Positions 1 to 9,401 are shown, numbered from the stretch's first letter. The stretch: DNA of 64,000 bases from Marinomonas gallaica (GCF_001639745.1 NZ_LTAX01000004.1:124001-188000); one strand, 5' to 3'. Made by a program: numbers and translations. The notes: generated by a model from the sequence alone, not told the origin.

Positions 1-1
1 T

Positions 2-172
2 GAGAAAACTGAAGACGGTGAGAACAACGTAGTCAAAGTGATTGATCAAGAGACAGGTGATTTGGTCAGGCAGATCCCTACAGAAGAATTTTTAGAAATG
101 TCAAAACGACTCGATGGTATTTTTGGTGAGCTAAATGATCTAAAGGGTAATTTAGTAAACAGTCAAGTGTGA
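2..172 (+). CDS. flaG: FlaG family flagellar protein, C-terminal end (5' truncated by window)
   Basis: Only the last 56 residues lie in the window; the frame is open from base 2 to TGA at 170-172. The stretch VVKVIDQETGDLVRQIP matches the hallmark of FlaG proteins, small cytoplasmic proteins that influence flagellar filament length in polar flagellates. It ends 30 nt before fliD, the usual flaG-fliD order. Function is taken from the family and context. The N-terminus and promoter are outside the window. Confidence 0.8.
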   Translation, partial: EKTEDGENNVVKVIDQETGDLVRQIPTEEFLEMSKRLDGIFGELNDLKGNLVNSQV

Positions 173-202
173 GTCAGCTGTATAAGCTGAAAGAGAGGGG
201 TT

Positions 203-1594
203 ATGTCAGTCACATCACTAGGGGTGGGTTCTGGGTTAGATTTAGAGTCACTCGTTAAGAATATGGTCAGTGTCCAGCGCGATACAAAAGTGGCTGCATA
301 CAATGATAAAGTCAAAGACTTCCAAGCTGAAGTGTCCGCTTACGGAACCATCAAATCCGCACTAGAGTCTTTTGAAGACGCTGTTGAAAAGCTAAGTGAT
401 GAATCTCTTTTTACTGGGCGTACAGCAACCACTACTCAGCCTGAATCAGGCGATATCGTTTCTGTAACATCGGACAGTAGCTCTTCAAACGGTTCTTATA
501 ATATCTCTGTTTCGCAACTTGCACAGGGGTCACGTAGTGTCTCTGCGGCAGGCTCATTTTCTACACCTGACGATGTTGTTACCGCTGTAGGTGGTGACAT
601 GACATTTACGGCTGGCAGCGAAACATTTACGATTAACGTGGCAGCTGATACAACCCTTTCCGAACTGCGTGAACAAATTAACGATGCATCTGATAATTTT
701 GGTGTGTCGGCAAACCTTGTTGATAATGGCAATGGCGATGTCTATTTAACCCTGAACTCAGATGTAACGGGTACAGGCAATGACCTAGCAGTGAGTAATA
801 CAGATGCTTCCCTAGACAGTTTGTCGTCTGTTGCGACTGGAGCAGGTCCTGCAGGCCTGAGTATTGCGGCGGGTTCTGAAGCGCTTGATGCAATTATTGA
901 AGTCGACGGTATTACCATTAACAGTACCAGCAACACATTCGAAGGGGCTGTCTCAGGCTTGACGATTAAGGCACTTGCTAAGTCTCAAGACGATGGTACA
1001 GGTAATCCAGAAACGGCAAAGACAACGGTAGATTTTGATACCAATACAGTCAAAGAGACTTTAGAAAGCTTCATTGAGTCCTACAATGCGTTGCTGACAA
1101 AATTTGATTCCTATACCGCGACAGGCGCAGTATTGAATGGTAGTAGTCTTATTCGTGGATTAGAGTCTTCCTTGAACGCTGATTTGATGACGACATTTTC
1201 TGATTCTGGTGCTCTAAGCTCTATATTTGATCTTGGCATAGAAATGGATGACAACAGCTTTTTGTCATTAGATACGACGAAATTTGATGAAGCGATGGAT
1301 GAAAGCTACGATGATGTGGCGACGTTGTTCTCTGCTGAGAACGGTTTGGCCAGTATCATGGAAGACTATTTGAGTAACTTCACTGGCTCAGGTGGCTTGT
1401 TGAAAGACATGAGCACTTCTTCTCAAGATTCGGTTGATAAAACCAAAGACCAGCTAGAAAATTATGAGTATCGGATGGATCTTTACGAGCAACAATTGCG
1501 TGACAAGTTTACGACGTTGGATGGCCTACTTGCCAGCATGTCGTCAAATGGCAACTATTTAATCACGCAGCTAAGCAACTTAAATAATAGCTAG
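203..1594 (+). CDS. fliD: Flagellar hook-associated protein 2 (filament cap)
   Basis: The 463-residue protein fits FliD, which forms the cap at the growing filament tip and helps exported flagellin fold into place. The N-terminus (VTSLGVGSGLDLESLVKNMV) is the typical FliD start, the middle is Ser/Thr/Gly-rich and variable, and the C-terminus is a coiled-coil heptad region (about residues 390-463) ending in a tract rich in Asn, Leu and Ser. The ATG follows a purine-rich site (GAGAGGGG). It is the first of a tight run with fliS and the fliT-like gene. No signal peptide is present, as expected for export through the flagellar type III apparatus. Confidence 0.95.
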   Translation: MSVTSLGVGSGLDLESLVKNMVSVQRDTKVAAYNDKVKDFQAEVSAYGTIKSALESFEDAVEKLSDESLFTGRTATTTQPESGDIVSVTSDSSSSNGSYNISVSQLAQGSRSVSAAGSFSTPDDVVTAVGGDMTFTAGSETFTINVAADTTLSELREQINDASDNFGVSANLVDNGNGDVYLTLNSDVTGTGNDLAVSNTDASLDSLSSVATGAGPAGLSIAAGSEALDAIIEVDGITINSTSNTFEGAVSGLTIKALAKSQDDGTGNPETAKTTVDFDTNTVKETLESFIESYNALLTKFDSYTATGAVLNGSSLIRGLESSLNADLMTTFSDSGALSSIFDLGIEMDDNSFLSLDTTKFDEAMDESYDDVATLFSAENGLASIMEDYLSNFTGSGGLLKDMSTSSQDSVDKTKDQLENYEYRMDLYEQQLRDKFTTLDGLLASMSSNGNYLITQLSNLNNS

Positions 1595-1608
1595 GTATAG
1601 AGGTGTTT

Positions 1609-2043
1609 ATGTACGGAAATAAAGCTATTAATGCGTATAAAAAAGGCTCATTAAAAGCCGACCTTGCTGGAGCTGACCCGCATCGAGTGATACAGCTTTT
1701 GATGCAAGGTGCTTTAGAGCGATTGTCTTTGAGTAAAGGCTTTATTGAGCGACGTGATCTTGAGGCAAAATCGACAACCCTTACGCGTGTTGTGGAAATT
1801 ATTAATGCTTTGAGAGACTCGTTAGATCGTGATGCGAACCCTGAATTAGTCGATAACCTAGATGCTTTATACGATTATATGATTGGTTTAATTCATCAAG
1901 CCAGTTTAAAAATGGACACTAGTAAAATAGATGAAGTGATTCGTCTGATGCTTGAGATAAAGTCGGCTTGGGATCAAATCGGTGAAGCGGCTAAGCAAGA
2001 GGCTTATGCCATGCAAGCAGAGCAGCGACTTGGGACGGCGTGA
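1609..2043 (+). CDS. fliS: Flagellin export chaperone FliS
   Basis: FliS binds the C-terminal helix of flagellin in the cytoplasm and keeps it unpolymerised until export. The product (about 144 residues) begins MYGNKAINAYKK, close to the family's conserved YxxxxAYxx start, and is a small all-helical protein. ATG 1609 is preferred over the in-frame GTG at 1603 because AGAGG at 1599-1603 is well spaced from it. It lies 14 nt after fliD, and its stop overlaps the next gene's ATG (TGATG), suggesting coupled translation. Confidence 0.93.
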   Translation: MYGNKAINAYKKGSLKADLAGADPHRVIQLLMQGALERLSLSKGFIERRDLEAKSTTLTRVVEIINALRDSLDRDANPELVDNLDALYDYMIGLIHQASLKMDTSKIDEVIRLMLEIKSAWDQIGEAAKQEAYAMQAEQRLGTA

Positions 2044-2351
2044 TGCCAGAATCATCGCTTCTTGTAGAGTTGACTTTACTAGAAACTCAGCTCAAAGCCT
2101 TATCGTCGGCGCAAAGTTTTGAAGAGCTGCAGGATGTACTGAATGCAAAGCATGATTTTATTCATGCTCTAGACGTTTCTATTATGAACGATGACGAAAA
2201 GCAAGCGTTCGTATCATTTTCCCAAACTCATTATGATGTGATGCTCTCTATTAAAGCTATTCGAGAAGAGACACTTGAAGAGTTAAAAGGTCGAAGTTCA
2301 GCCAAGAAAAAAGTAAGGCAATACAAAGGTGTGCAAAACAGTGCAGGATGA
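2043..2351 (+). CDS. FliT-like flagellar chaperone
   Basis: This 102-residue, helix-rich, charged protein sits directly after fliS and starts inside its stop codon (TGATG at 2041-2045). In polar flagellates this position normally holds FliT, the export chaperone for FliD. The sequence has the expected size and heptad-like leucine spacing (LLVELTLLETQLKALSSAQ) and a very basic tail (RSSAKKKVRQYK). FliT proteins diverge strongly, so the call rests mostly on position, size and helical character. A GTG at 2040 is an alternative start. Confidence 0.65.
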   Translation: MPESSLLVELTLLETQLKALSSAQSFEELQDVLNAKHDFIHALDVSIMNDDEKQAFVSFSQTHYDVMLSIKAIREETLEELKGRSSAKKKVRQYKGVQNSAG

Positions 2352-4449
2352 AATTTCCAAAACTCTAAAGGTGGGTAGCGATTTTTTGGAGTTTTATCAA
2401 AAAGGTGTTGAACGGCTAAAAGCTAAAGATCTAGAGTTCTCAGAGCGTTACATTGCTAATATGTCGCATTTTGAAAAAGTCATGCCTCATATATATGAGA
2501 ATTTCAAAGATTATACGCCTACTAATAAGTATGTCTATCTAGAAGAAAGTGGCGACCTTAACCTGATTGATAAAGAAGCAGGGTGTTCAATATTCAACTC
2601 AAACCCCAAAGAGCTTGCACGTGAACGTGTTTCGAACTATTTAAAAAAGCCAAAGACTAGCAGCCTAACGATAGCTAGAAATCAGGCCCACTTTTCTAAG
2701 CATGTTCAATACTGTAATAAAATGAGTGAAATTCTGCACTCGGAGCAGGAAAAAAATCAAGAGTTATTAGAAACTCCTGCTTATGTTCCTGCTATGCTAA
2801 TGTTTGGTTTAGAGTTAGGTTATCAGCTAGAAGTGCTTTTGGACTCGATTACGGTAAAACATCTTTACATATACGAAAGAAATTCTGACTTTTTCTATTA
2901 TTCTTTATTCTCAATTGATTGGATCTCTATCTTTGATAAGTTTAATGCGGATGGGCACACCTTAAACTTTTTAATTGGTGTTGAACCAGAAAATCTTTTA
3001 GATAAGTACCTTATTCAACTTGAAGAAAATGGATATTTCTGGGCACCCAAAACATATCTATATACTGCTCATAGAAGTGAACTGAATTTAAAAGCTATGA
3101 ATGAGTTTGCCGAAACCTTCCCTAGACAAGCAATGGGGTGGGGCTTTTTTGATGACGCGTTAATGGGGATTGCACAAGGTCTTGTTCCTCAAACTAATCG
3201 AAGAATTGCTGCTGTTCCCGTAGAGAACAAAAAAGACTTACCTAGATGGATTCAAGATACACCTGTGTTTATTGTTGGTAATGGCCCGTCGCTGGATAAT
3301 GTAATTGATCTAATAAAAGAGCACCGTGAGAGTATTATTGTTATTTGTTGTGGTTCAACCATTAATACGTTAAATCGAGTAGGAATTAAGCCGGACTTTC
3401 AGGTCGATGTTGAGCGTATGAAGCAAACGGTGGATAAATTTGAGTTTTTAAATTCAGATTACTTAAAAGATATTGTTGGCTTGACCGTTGATGTGATGCA
3501 TCCTAGCTTTTATCAATACTTTGATAAGGTCGTGATGGGAGGGAAACCAGGAGAAGCCATTGCAACCTTGATCGGAACCGAAGTGGCAAATGTTGGTTAT
3601 CATTATGCAAATATGAATAACTCTGGACCCTTTGTAGCGAACTTAGCTTTATCCTATTGTTCTTTATTTGGTTTTAATAACCTCTACTTTGCTGGGGTGG
3701 ATAACGGCTATAAAGACAGTGGCTCTCATCATTCTAAGCACAGTGGTTATTACAAAGATGGTAAAGAAACAGGTTTTCAGTCATTTAAAAATAGGCGTGG
3801 ACTGTTAAAGTTGATAGGTAATTTTGGAGATTTAATATATTCTACTAATGAGATGAATCTGTCTAGAGTACAGCTAGGCAGCCTTCTGAAAACTCTAAAT
3901 AAACGTAAAAATTTTAGCTGCTTTAATCTTTCAGATGGGGCCAAAATTGAAGGTGCTAAAGCGCTTGATATTGATGATGTGCTCATACTTGACGAAGAAA
4001 TAGATCGTGATGTATTGATGAAAACTCTCTTCGATATTCGGACGATACGTGAGCCTGACAGTATTCGATCCAAAACAGCAAATGAATCTCTGCATATGTC
4101 GGATTGTCTAAAGGTCATAAAATCGCTTTATACGTCTTGGGAGTCTCAATACAAATCGAGAGAAGAAGTGTGTCAGATGCTATGGCGTTGTCACCGCTCT
4201 ATTTATTTCCTAAAAGCCACTCAACATCGTTATATCTATGATTTGATGAAAGGGTCCTTTACGTATGCCGCGTTTTACATGCTCTCTGCGCTATACAGTA
4301 TTGAAGATGAAGTTAGCTCGGTAAGTGCAGCAGAAGCTATTTTTTCTATATGGCAAGAGTTTTTAGATGAAATGCCATCCATGCTTGAGAAAGCAGCAGA
4401 TACGATAGACGAAGGTAACGAACATTTAAAAAATTATTATAATGGTTAA
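2329..4449 (+). CDS. Maf (DUF115/MptE-like) motility-associated glycosyltransferase
   Basis: Maf proteins transfer nonulosonic acids such as pseudaminic acid to Ser/Thr of flagellin in the cytoplasm. The protein (up to 706 residues) has the central DUF115/MptE-like domain from about residue 310, with the nucleotide-binding segment VFIVGNGPSLDNVIDLI and, downstream, PDFQVDVE and NSGPFVANLAL. An N-terminal helical domain (about 1-290) and a helical C-terminus flank it. The gene sits between the flagellar chaperones and pseI, the expected place for the transferase using CMP-Pse. Starts at GTG 2329 or GTG 2341 both overlap the preceding gene and neither has an ideal ribosome site, so the exact start is uncertain. 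Confidence 0.88.
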   Translation: MCKTVQDEISKTLKVGSDFLEFYQKGVERLKAKDLEFSERYIANMSHFEKVMPHIYENFKDYTPTNKYVYLEESGDLNLIDKEAGCSIFNSNPKELARERVSNYLKKPKTSSLTIARNQAHFSKHVQYCNKMSEILHSEQEKNQELLETPAYVPAMLMFGLELGYQLEVLLDSITVKHLYIYERNSDFFYYSLFSIDWISIFDKFNADGHTLNFLIGVEPENLLDKYLIQLEENGYFWAPKTYLYTAHRSELNLKAMNEFAETFPRQAMGWGFFDDALMGIAQGLVPQTNRRIAAVPVENKKDLPRWIQDTPVFIVGNGPSLDNVIDLIKEHRESIIVICCGSTINTLNRVGIKPDFQVDVERMKQTVDKFEFLNSDYLKDIVGLTVDVMHPSFYQYFDKVVMGGKPGEAIATLIGTEVANVGYHYANMNNSGPFVANLALSYCSLFGFNNLYFAGVDNGYKDSGSHHSKHSGYYKDGKETGFQSFKNRRGLLKLIGNFGDLIYSTNEMNLSRVQLGSLLKTLNKRKNFSCFNLSDGAKIEGAKALDIDDVLILDEEIDRDVLMKTLFDIRTIREPDSIRSKTANESLHMSDCLKVIKSLYTSWESQYKSREEVCQMLWRCHRSIYFLKATQHRYIYDLMKGSFTYAAFYMLSALYSIEDEVSSVSAAEAIFSIWQEFLDEMPSMLEKAADTIDEGNEHLKNYYNG

Positions 4450-5470
4450 TGTAATGCTTAACAGTCCTTTTATCATTGCCGAGCTATCTGGCAATCACGA
4501 CCAAGATTTTGATACAGCCAAGGCTATGATTAAAGCGGCCGCGGAAGCAGGCGTGGATGCGATAAAGCTGCAAACCTATACCGCAGATACCATGACACTG
4601 AATGTGCGTAACGAAGAGTTCATGATTGGTGAGGCGGATAGCCTGTGGCAAGGGCAAAACCTATATGATTTGTACGGCAAAGCTTGCACGCCTTGGGAAT
4701 GGCATCAGCCGTTGTTTGAGTACGCTAAATCGCTTGGCCTAGTAGCCTTTAGTTCCCCGTTTGATGCGTCGGCGGTTGAGTTTCTTGAAAGTCTGAATGT
4801 ACCTCTTTACAAAGTAGCCTCGTTTGAGCTAACTGATATTCCTTTGATTCAAAAGATTGCTGTGACCGGTAAGCCGACGATTATGTCTACTGGCATGGCT
4901 TCTCTCGAAGAAATCGAAGAGGCCGTTGCGGCTTTCCGACATATCAGTGATGCCGAGTTAGTATTATTAAAATGTACCAGTACCTATCCTGCCAATATGG
5001 CAGACTCCAACTTAGCGACGATTCCAGATTTAGCGAAGCGCTTTGATTGTCGAGTAGGGTTGTCAGATCATACTCGTGGTATTGGGGCGTCTGTTGCTTC
5101 GATTGCGTTTGGGGCGACAGTCATTGAAAAGCACTTTGTGTTAGATCGTTCTGCAGGCGGCGTAGATGCCGAGTTTTCTATGGAACCCGGTGAAATGGCG
5201 GCGTTGGTGGAGGCTTGTCATCAAGCTTATACGGCCATTGGCTCTATTATGTACGGTGGTTCGGATGCAGAACAAAAAGCCAAAAAATACCGACGATCGA
5301 TTTATATTGCCCAAGACCTGCCGGCAGGCACTTTGCTTCGCCCCGAGCATATTAAAATCATTCGACCTTCATTGGGTTTGGCGCCAAAGCACTGGAATGA
5401 AGTCATTGGTCGCACGTTAAGTGCTGATGTTCAGTTAGGCCAGCCATTATCATGGGATATTCTCGACTAA
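4442..5470 (+). CDS. pseI: Pseudaminic acid synthase
   Basis: PseI condenses 2,4-diacetamido-2,4,6-trideoxy-L-altrose with phosphoenolpyruvate to give pseudaminic acid. The product (342 residues) is a NeuB-family TIM barrel (PFIIAELSGNHDQDFDTA near the start, VGLSDHT and GATVIEKHF in the barrel) followed by a C-terminal SAF/antifreeze-like domain (about 280-342) containing DLPAGTLLRPEHIKIIRP. SGNH near the N-terminus favours PseI over sialic or legionaminic acid synthases. It overlaps maf by 8 nt and pseG by 19 nt, so it belongs to one transcript. ATG 4454 is a possible alternative start. Confidence 0.93.
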   Translation: MVNVMLNSPFIIAELSGNHDQDFDTAKAMIKAAAEAGVDAIKLQTYTADTMTLNVRNEEFMIGEADSLWQGQNLYDLYGKACTPWEWHQPLFEYAKSLGLVAFSSPFDASAVEFLESLNVPLYKVASFELTDIPLIQKIAVTGKPTIMSTGMASLEEIEEAVAAFRHISDAELVLLKCTSTYPANMADSNLATIPDLAKRFDCRVGLSDHTRGIGASVASIAFGATVIEKHFVLDRSAGGVDAEFSMEPGEMAALVEACHQAYTAIGSIMYGGSDAEQKAKKYRRSIYIAQDLPAGTLLRPEHIKIIRPSLGLAPKHWNEVIGRTLSADVQLGQPLSWDILD

Positions 5471-6447
5471 ACGTAGTCATTCGCGCCGATGCTTCCGTAC
5501 ATATCGGTATGGGGCATCGTGTACGCAGTGAAGTGCTTGCTGAGGCTTTCTCTGAGCAAGGTGCTGAGGTTTGCTTTGTCGTGCATGCCTCATGCGCTGA
5601 CTTTTCTAAGGAGGGTGACTTTGTTTTTGGGTCTGAGTCAGAGTGGCATGAATTGGCCCACCAAGCAGATATCTTAGTGCTGGACCATTATGGTTATGAT
5701 GCAGCCGCGATTAATGCATTATTTCAGCTTAATCCTAATCTTCTAGTATTAGACGATAACAACAATCGCGGTGATTTTAACTGTCGCTGGCTACTAAACC
5801 CTCTCTCTTTGCGATACTCAGAAACAGTTCAGTTTCCTTTAACTGGGGGGCAGTATGCTCTACTGCGACCACAATTTTCTAAGTATCGAGCAGTAAATCC
5901 AATAGGGCGGCAAAAACTGTTGCTCACTTTTGGTGGTACTGACCCGCTTGAATTGACATTACCTTTTATTAAGTCCTTGTTTGAAAAAGGCTTTCCTACT
6001 GAATTTCTGCTGATTATGGTAGGCTCAGGCGTACAGAATGCTAAAGAAATACAGGATTATTGCCGACAACATCATATGGAATGCCAGATTGGTGTAAACC
6101 AAGTATCTGAGCTGATGGCGCGTAGTCGTTATGCCATTTCAGCAGCAGGCGGCACCTTGTTCGAGCTGGCTTGTATGGGGGTACCAACACATTTTATTCA
6201 AGTGGCAGATAACCAAAAAAATGCACTTGATGAGCATACTTTATTAGGTTGGTGCTCGGCCACAAATTTTGTTGATTGCTTACCAAATGAACGACAGGTT
6301 TTGATCGATCAAGTGGTAGATAATGTGATAAGAACTTGGCAAAGCGATTTAGCAGAATGCATTCAGTTAGCTGAACGCTGTATTGACGGACAAGGCGCGC
6401 AACGTGTGGTTGAAGCCGTGTTGGCGTCTCGTTTGATAAAAGAATGA
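5452..6447 (+). CDS. pseG: UDP-2,4-diacetamido-2,4,6-trideoxy-beta-L-altropyranose hydrolase
   Basis: PseG removes UDP from the sugar nucleotide just before the PseI step. The 331-residue protein is a GT-B fold, MurG-like hydrolase. The N-terminal motif IRADASVHIGMGHRVRSEVL carries the catalytic-region GMGH, and the C-terminal half has a nucleotide-binding loop (AISAAGGTLFELACMGVP). It starts inside pseI and its TGA overlaps the ATG of pseH (ATGA), indicating a translationally coupled pseI-pseG-pseH set. Confidence 0.92.
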   Translation: MGYSRLNVVIRADASVHIGMGHRVRSEVLAEAFSEQGAEVCFVVHASCADFSKEGDFVFGSESEWHELAHQADILVLDHYGYDAAAINALFQLNPNLLVLDDNNNRGDFNCRWLLNPLSLRYSETVQFPLTGGQYALLRPQFSKYRAVNPIGRQKLLLTFGGTDPLELTLPFIKSLFEKGFPTEFLLIMVGSGVQNAKEIQDYCRQHHMECQIGVNQVSELMARSRYAISAAGGTLFELACMGVPTHFIQVADNQKNALDEHTLLGWCSATNFVDCLPNERQVLIDQVVDNVIRTWQSDLAECIQLAERCIDGQGAQRVVEAVLASRLIKE

Positions 6448-6995
6448 AACCTTGCTGGAGCACTATGACAGTGATATTTAAGCGCTACCAAATTGAGTTT
6501 CGAGCCATTGAACATAACGATATTGAGCAATTACGCCAGTGGCGCAATCGTGACGATATTCGCTTGATGATGGTTGATCAGAGCGAAATCTCTGTCGAGC
6601 AACAGTTGGCATGGTTTGAGCGTTTACCTACACAAACGAATCGCTATCACTTTGCCTTATGGTTTCGTGATCAATTGATTGGTTATGCGAATGCATCATT
6701 AGATGAGCCAGACAGTGCAAGCACTGGGTTATACATAGGCCATGAAAAATACCGTGGTAGTATGCTCGCCATTTGTGTAGGGGTTGGCTTAAGCGAATGG
6801 TGTTTTGAACAACTGCCGATTACCCGTATAAGTGCACAAGTGGCGCCGCACAATCAGGCGGCACTGCGGTTTAATGAAAGCCTTGGTTATCGTATGGTAG
6901 AACAAAATGAAAGCTGGGTCTTTCTCAGCAAAACACAGCAAGATTTTGAGCAAGCGAGAGAGCGTTTATATCCGCTGTTGTCTCGTTTTGTTTAA
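6444..6995 (+). CDS. pseH: UDP-4-amino-4,6-dideoxy-N-acetyl-beta-L-altrosamine N-acetyltransferase
   Basis: PseH is the GNAT-fold enzyme that acylates the 4-amino group of the Pse precursor. The protein (176-183 residues) shows the family start (IEFRAIEHNDIEQLRQWRN), the GNAT core (HFALWFRDQLIGYANA) and the C-terminal region NQAALRFNESLGY typical of sugar-amine acetyltransferases. ATG 6444 overlaps the pseG stop; ATG 6465 with GGAG just upstream is an equally plausible start. An acyl carrier protein gene lies 29 nt downstream, so its acyl donor here might not be acetyl-CoA; that is inference only. Confidence 0.88.
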   Translation: MKPCWSTMTVIFKRYQIEFRAIEHNDIEQLRQWRNRDDIRLMMVDQSEISVEQQLAWFERLPTQTNRYHFALWFRDQLIGYANASLDEPDSASTGLYIGHEKYRGSMLAICVGVGLSEWCFEQLPITRISAQVAPHNQAALRFNESLGYRMVEQNESWVFLSKTQQDFEQARERLYPLLSRFV

Positions 6996-7024
6996 AACAG
7001 TTTGAATAGTAGGCATAGACAAAT

Positions 7025-7264
7025 ATGACAAACAACGAGCGTTTGGTCGCAACCTTTGCAACAAGCCTAAATATCGAGGCCAGCCAAGTGGTGGATGCAT
7101 TAGAATACAACACTATTCCTCAATGGGATTCCGTCGCGCATATGGTTTTGGTAGCGGCGTTAGAAAAAGAGTTCGATGTCATGCTGGATATGGATGACAT
7201 CATCGAAATGAGTTCAGTAAAAATTGCCAAGGACATTTTGGCAAAGCACGATGTTGTCTTTTAA
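7025..7264 (+). CDS. Acyl carrier protein
   Basis: This 79-residue acidic protein is a phosphopantetheine-binding carrier. The 4'-phosphopantetheine attachment serine is Ser36 in WDSVAHM, in the position of the usual DSL motif, followed by the acidic recognition helix (LEKEFDVMLDMDDIIEM). It is a dedicated, non-FabF-linked ACP lying between pseH and an SDR reductase, 23 nt before the latter. It presumably carries the acyl group handled by the reductase, ligase, LuxE-like and LuxC-like proteins that follow. The acyl chain cannot be read from sequence. Confidence 0.9.
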   Translation: MTNNERLVATFATSLNIEASQVVDALEYNTIPQWDSVAHMVLVAALEKEFDVMLDMDDIIEMSSVKIAKDILAKHDVVF

Positions 7265-7286
7265 AGACGGATTCACAAGGTAAGTT

Positions 7287-8045
7287 ATGAGCCAAACGAG
7301 CCAGACACAGCAAAAACATAAAGCGGTACTGATCACTGGGGCCACCAGTGGTATTGGTCTGGCCTTGGCGCAAACGCTCGCTGCACAGGATTACTTGGTT
7401 ATAGTAAACAGTCGTAGCGAAGCGAGCTGCAAAGCGGTAGCGGAGTCGATTGGTGGCGTCGCGTTACCCTTTGATGTGACCGATGAAACGGCCTTAAAAA
7501 TGGCATTTAAAACGCTGAACAGTTACCTGCGTGACCATCACCTGAATCTGTATGGATTGGCCCATTGTGCCGGTTCTATGATTACTCAACCGTTTCATTT
7601 CACTAATGTCTCAGCGCTACAGAAGATGCTGAACGAGCATGTCACTGGGGCTTTTTTGCTCAGTCAATGGTCTTCAAAACTGATGATGCGAGAGCAGCAG
7701 GGGGCGATTACTTTACTGTCCTCTGTGGTGGCTCAGCAGGGCAGTATTGGACAGGTGGCCTACTCGTCTGCAAAAGCAGCGATTGAGGGGATGGCTAGAT
7801 CCCTCGCCAAAGAACTAGGCCAATATGGTATTCGCGTGAATGCCGTTGCACCGGGTGTGATTGATACGCCTCTAATCGCTGAATTAAGTGATGAAAAACG
7901 TAACGAGATTGCACAATCGACGGTACTAAAACGCCTAGGTCAGCCAGAAGATGTTGCTAAGGTCTTGGCTTTTTTACTCAGCGATCAAGCGGGCTTTATG
8001 ACAGGTCAGACTCTCTCAGTAGATGGCGGCTTGAAGTTGCCCTAA
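7287..8045 (+). CDS. SDR oxidoreductase, FabG-like 3-oxoacyl-ACP reductase
   Basis: A classical short-chain dehydrogenase of 252 residues: cofactor loop TGATSGIG near residue 17, catalytic YSSAK after SSVVAQQGSIGQVA, and the C-terminal signature MTGQTLSVDGG of FabG-type enzymes. Such enzymes reduce 3-oxoacyl thioesters on ACP with NADPH. Lying directly between the ACP gene and an AMP-ligase gene, it likely acts on the ACP-bound acyl chain, for example making a 3-hydroxyacyl group; that substrate is inferred. It may alternatively act on a sugar. Confidence 0.85.
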   Translation: MSQTSQTQQKHKAVLITGATSGIGLALAQTLAAQDYLVIVNSRSEASCKAVAESIGGVALPFDVTDETALKMAFKTLNSYLRDHHLNLYGLAHCAGSMITQPFHFTNVSALQKMLNEHVTGAFLLSQWSSKLMMREQQGAITLLSSVVAQQGSIGQVAYSSAKAAIEGMARSLAKELGQYGIRVNAVAPGVIDTPLIAELSDEKRNEIAQSTVLKRLGQPEDVAKVLAFLLSDQAGFMTGQTLSVDGGLKLP

Positions 8046-8054
8046 GGACTCACG

Positions 8055-9401
8055 ATGCAGCTTATCGAACGAATCAAACAGCACACGGGTATTGCGCTAA
8101 TCGATAGGCAACAAGTTGTCTCTTATGAGCAATTAACACAGCAAGCTGAGCAGGTGGCGAATCAACTTGCGTCTCATCAGCTGGTAGCATTGGTGATGGA
8201 AAATAGCGTCGCATCCATCGTGGACTACTTGGCGTGTCTGATGGCTCGTGCGCCAATGATCCTGATAAGTGACGCCGAGCAGCTTAAGCAATACGCTGAA
8301 TACCAGCCCAACTTTCTGCTATACAATAACCAAGTGACAGTACTGGCCCCTGTTAACACGACACAGCAGTCACATACCGATTTAAGATTATTGCTGTCCA
8401 CCTCTGGCAGCACGGGCTCACCGAAAATGGTGCGTCTTTCAGCTCAGAATTTAGATGCTAACACCGCCGCCATTGTGGAATATTTAGAGCTTGATAGTAC
8501 CGCGCGCTCAATCACGTCGTTACCGTTAACCTATTCGTTTGGCTTGTCGATTCTAAATTCCTATCTGTGGGTAGGGGCGAGTCTAGTGGTTACTGAGACA
8601 AGCATTACCGATAAAGCCTTTTGGGCGCTGATGAAAGAGCAGGCCGTAACGTCTTTCTCCGGCGTGCCGTTTCATTTTGAAACCTTGCAGCGTTTACGCT
8701 TTTTCAACATGTCACTGCCGGCGCTTAAGGTTTTTACCCAAGCGGGTGGCAAGCTGCGCAACGAAGTATTACAAGCCTTTGCTGAGCACTGCCAAGCCAA
8801 TCAGCAACGCTTTTATGTGATGTATGGGCAGACCGAAGCGGCGCCACGTATTTCTTATTTGCCTCCTGATTATTTGCTAGAAAAGCTAGGTTCCATCGGT
8901 ATATCCGTACCAAGGGGCGAACTGACGTTGGTGGATGAGAATGGCGCTAAAGTCACTGAACCTAATCAAGAAGGCGAGCTGGTCTATCAAGGTGAAAATG
9001 TCATGATGGGCTATGCTGCAAACCGTGTTGATTTAGGGTTGGGGCAGGGCAAGTCTGTGCTGCATACCGGTGACCTTGCTAAGCGTGATGCAGAGGGTTA
9101 CTTCTATATCACAGGGCGTAAAAGCCGTTTTATTAAGATGCAGGGTAAGCGCATAAGTCTTGCCCATCTAGAGGAAACACTCAAACAGCGTGGCGTGACT
9201 GAAAATGCGTGTCTAGGGCAAGAAGACAAATTAGTGATTGCCTATGCTGACTGTCAGCATCAACCAACAATCGTCGCTTATCTACAAGAGCTCAGTGTGC
9301 ATCCAGCGTTTTATCAACTCATTTTGCTCGACAGGATTCCGTATACCAATAGTGGCAAAGTGGATTACCCTTTACTGAAGCGCGAAGCGAGGTGGCTATG
9401 A
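8055..9401 (+). CDS. AMP-dependent acyl-CoA/acyl-ACP synthetase (ANL superfamily)
   Basis: The 448-residue adenylating enzyme has the ANL P-loop LSTSGSTGSPKMVRL (about 114-128), the motif MYGQTEAAPRISYLP, the hinge region HTGDLAKRDAEGYFYITGR and the C-terminal catalytic lysine in NSGKVDYPL. It would activate a carboxylic acid as an acyl adenylate and load it on CoA or, given the context, the neighbouring ACP. It is shorter than typical acyl-CoA synthetases because the N-terminal domain is compact. It overlaps the LuxE-like gene by 4 nt. The acid substrate is unknown. Confidence 0.87.
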   Translation: MQLIERIKQHTGIALIDRQQVVSYEQLTQQAEQVANQLASHQLVALVMENSVASIVDYLACLMARAPMILISDAEQLKQYAEYQPNFLLYNNQVTVLAPVNTTQQSHTDLRLLLSTSGSTGSPKMVRLSAQNLDANTAAIVEYLELDSTARSITSLPLTYSFGLSILNSYLWVGASLVVTETSITDKAFWALMKEQAVTSFSGVPFHFETLQRLRFFNMSLPALKVFTQAGGKLRNEVLQAFAEHCQANQQRFYVMYGQTEAAPRISYLPPDYLLEKLGSIGISVPRGELTLVDENGAKVTEPNQEGELVYQGENVMMGYAANRVDLGLGQGKSVLHTGDLAKRDAEGYFYITGRKSRFIKMQGKRISLAHLEETLKQRGVTENACLGQEDKLVIAYADCQHQPTIVAYLQELSVHPAFYQLILLDRIPYTNSGKVDYPLLKREARWL

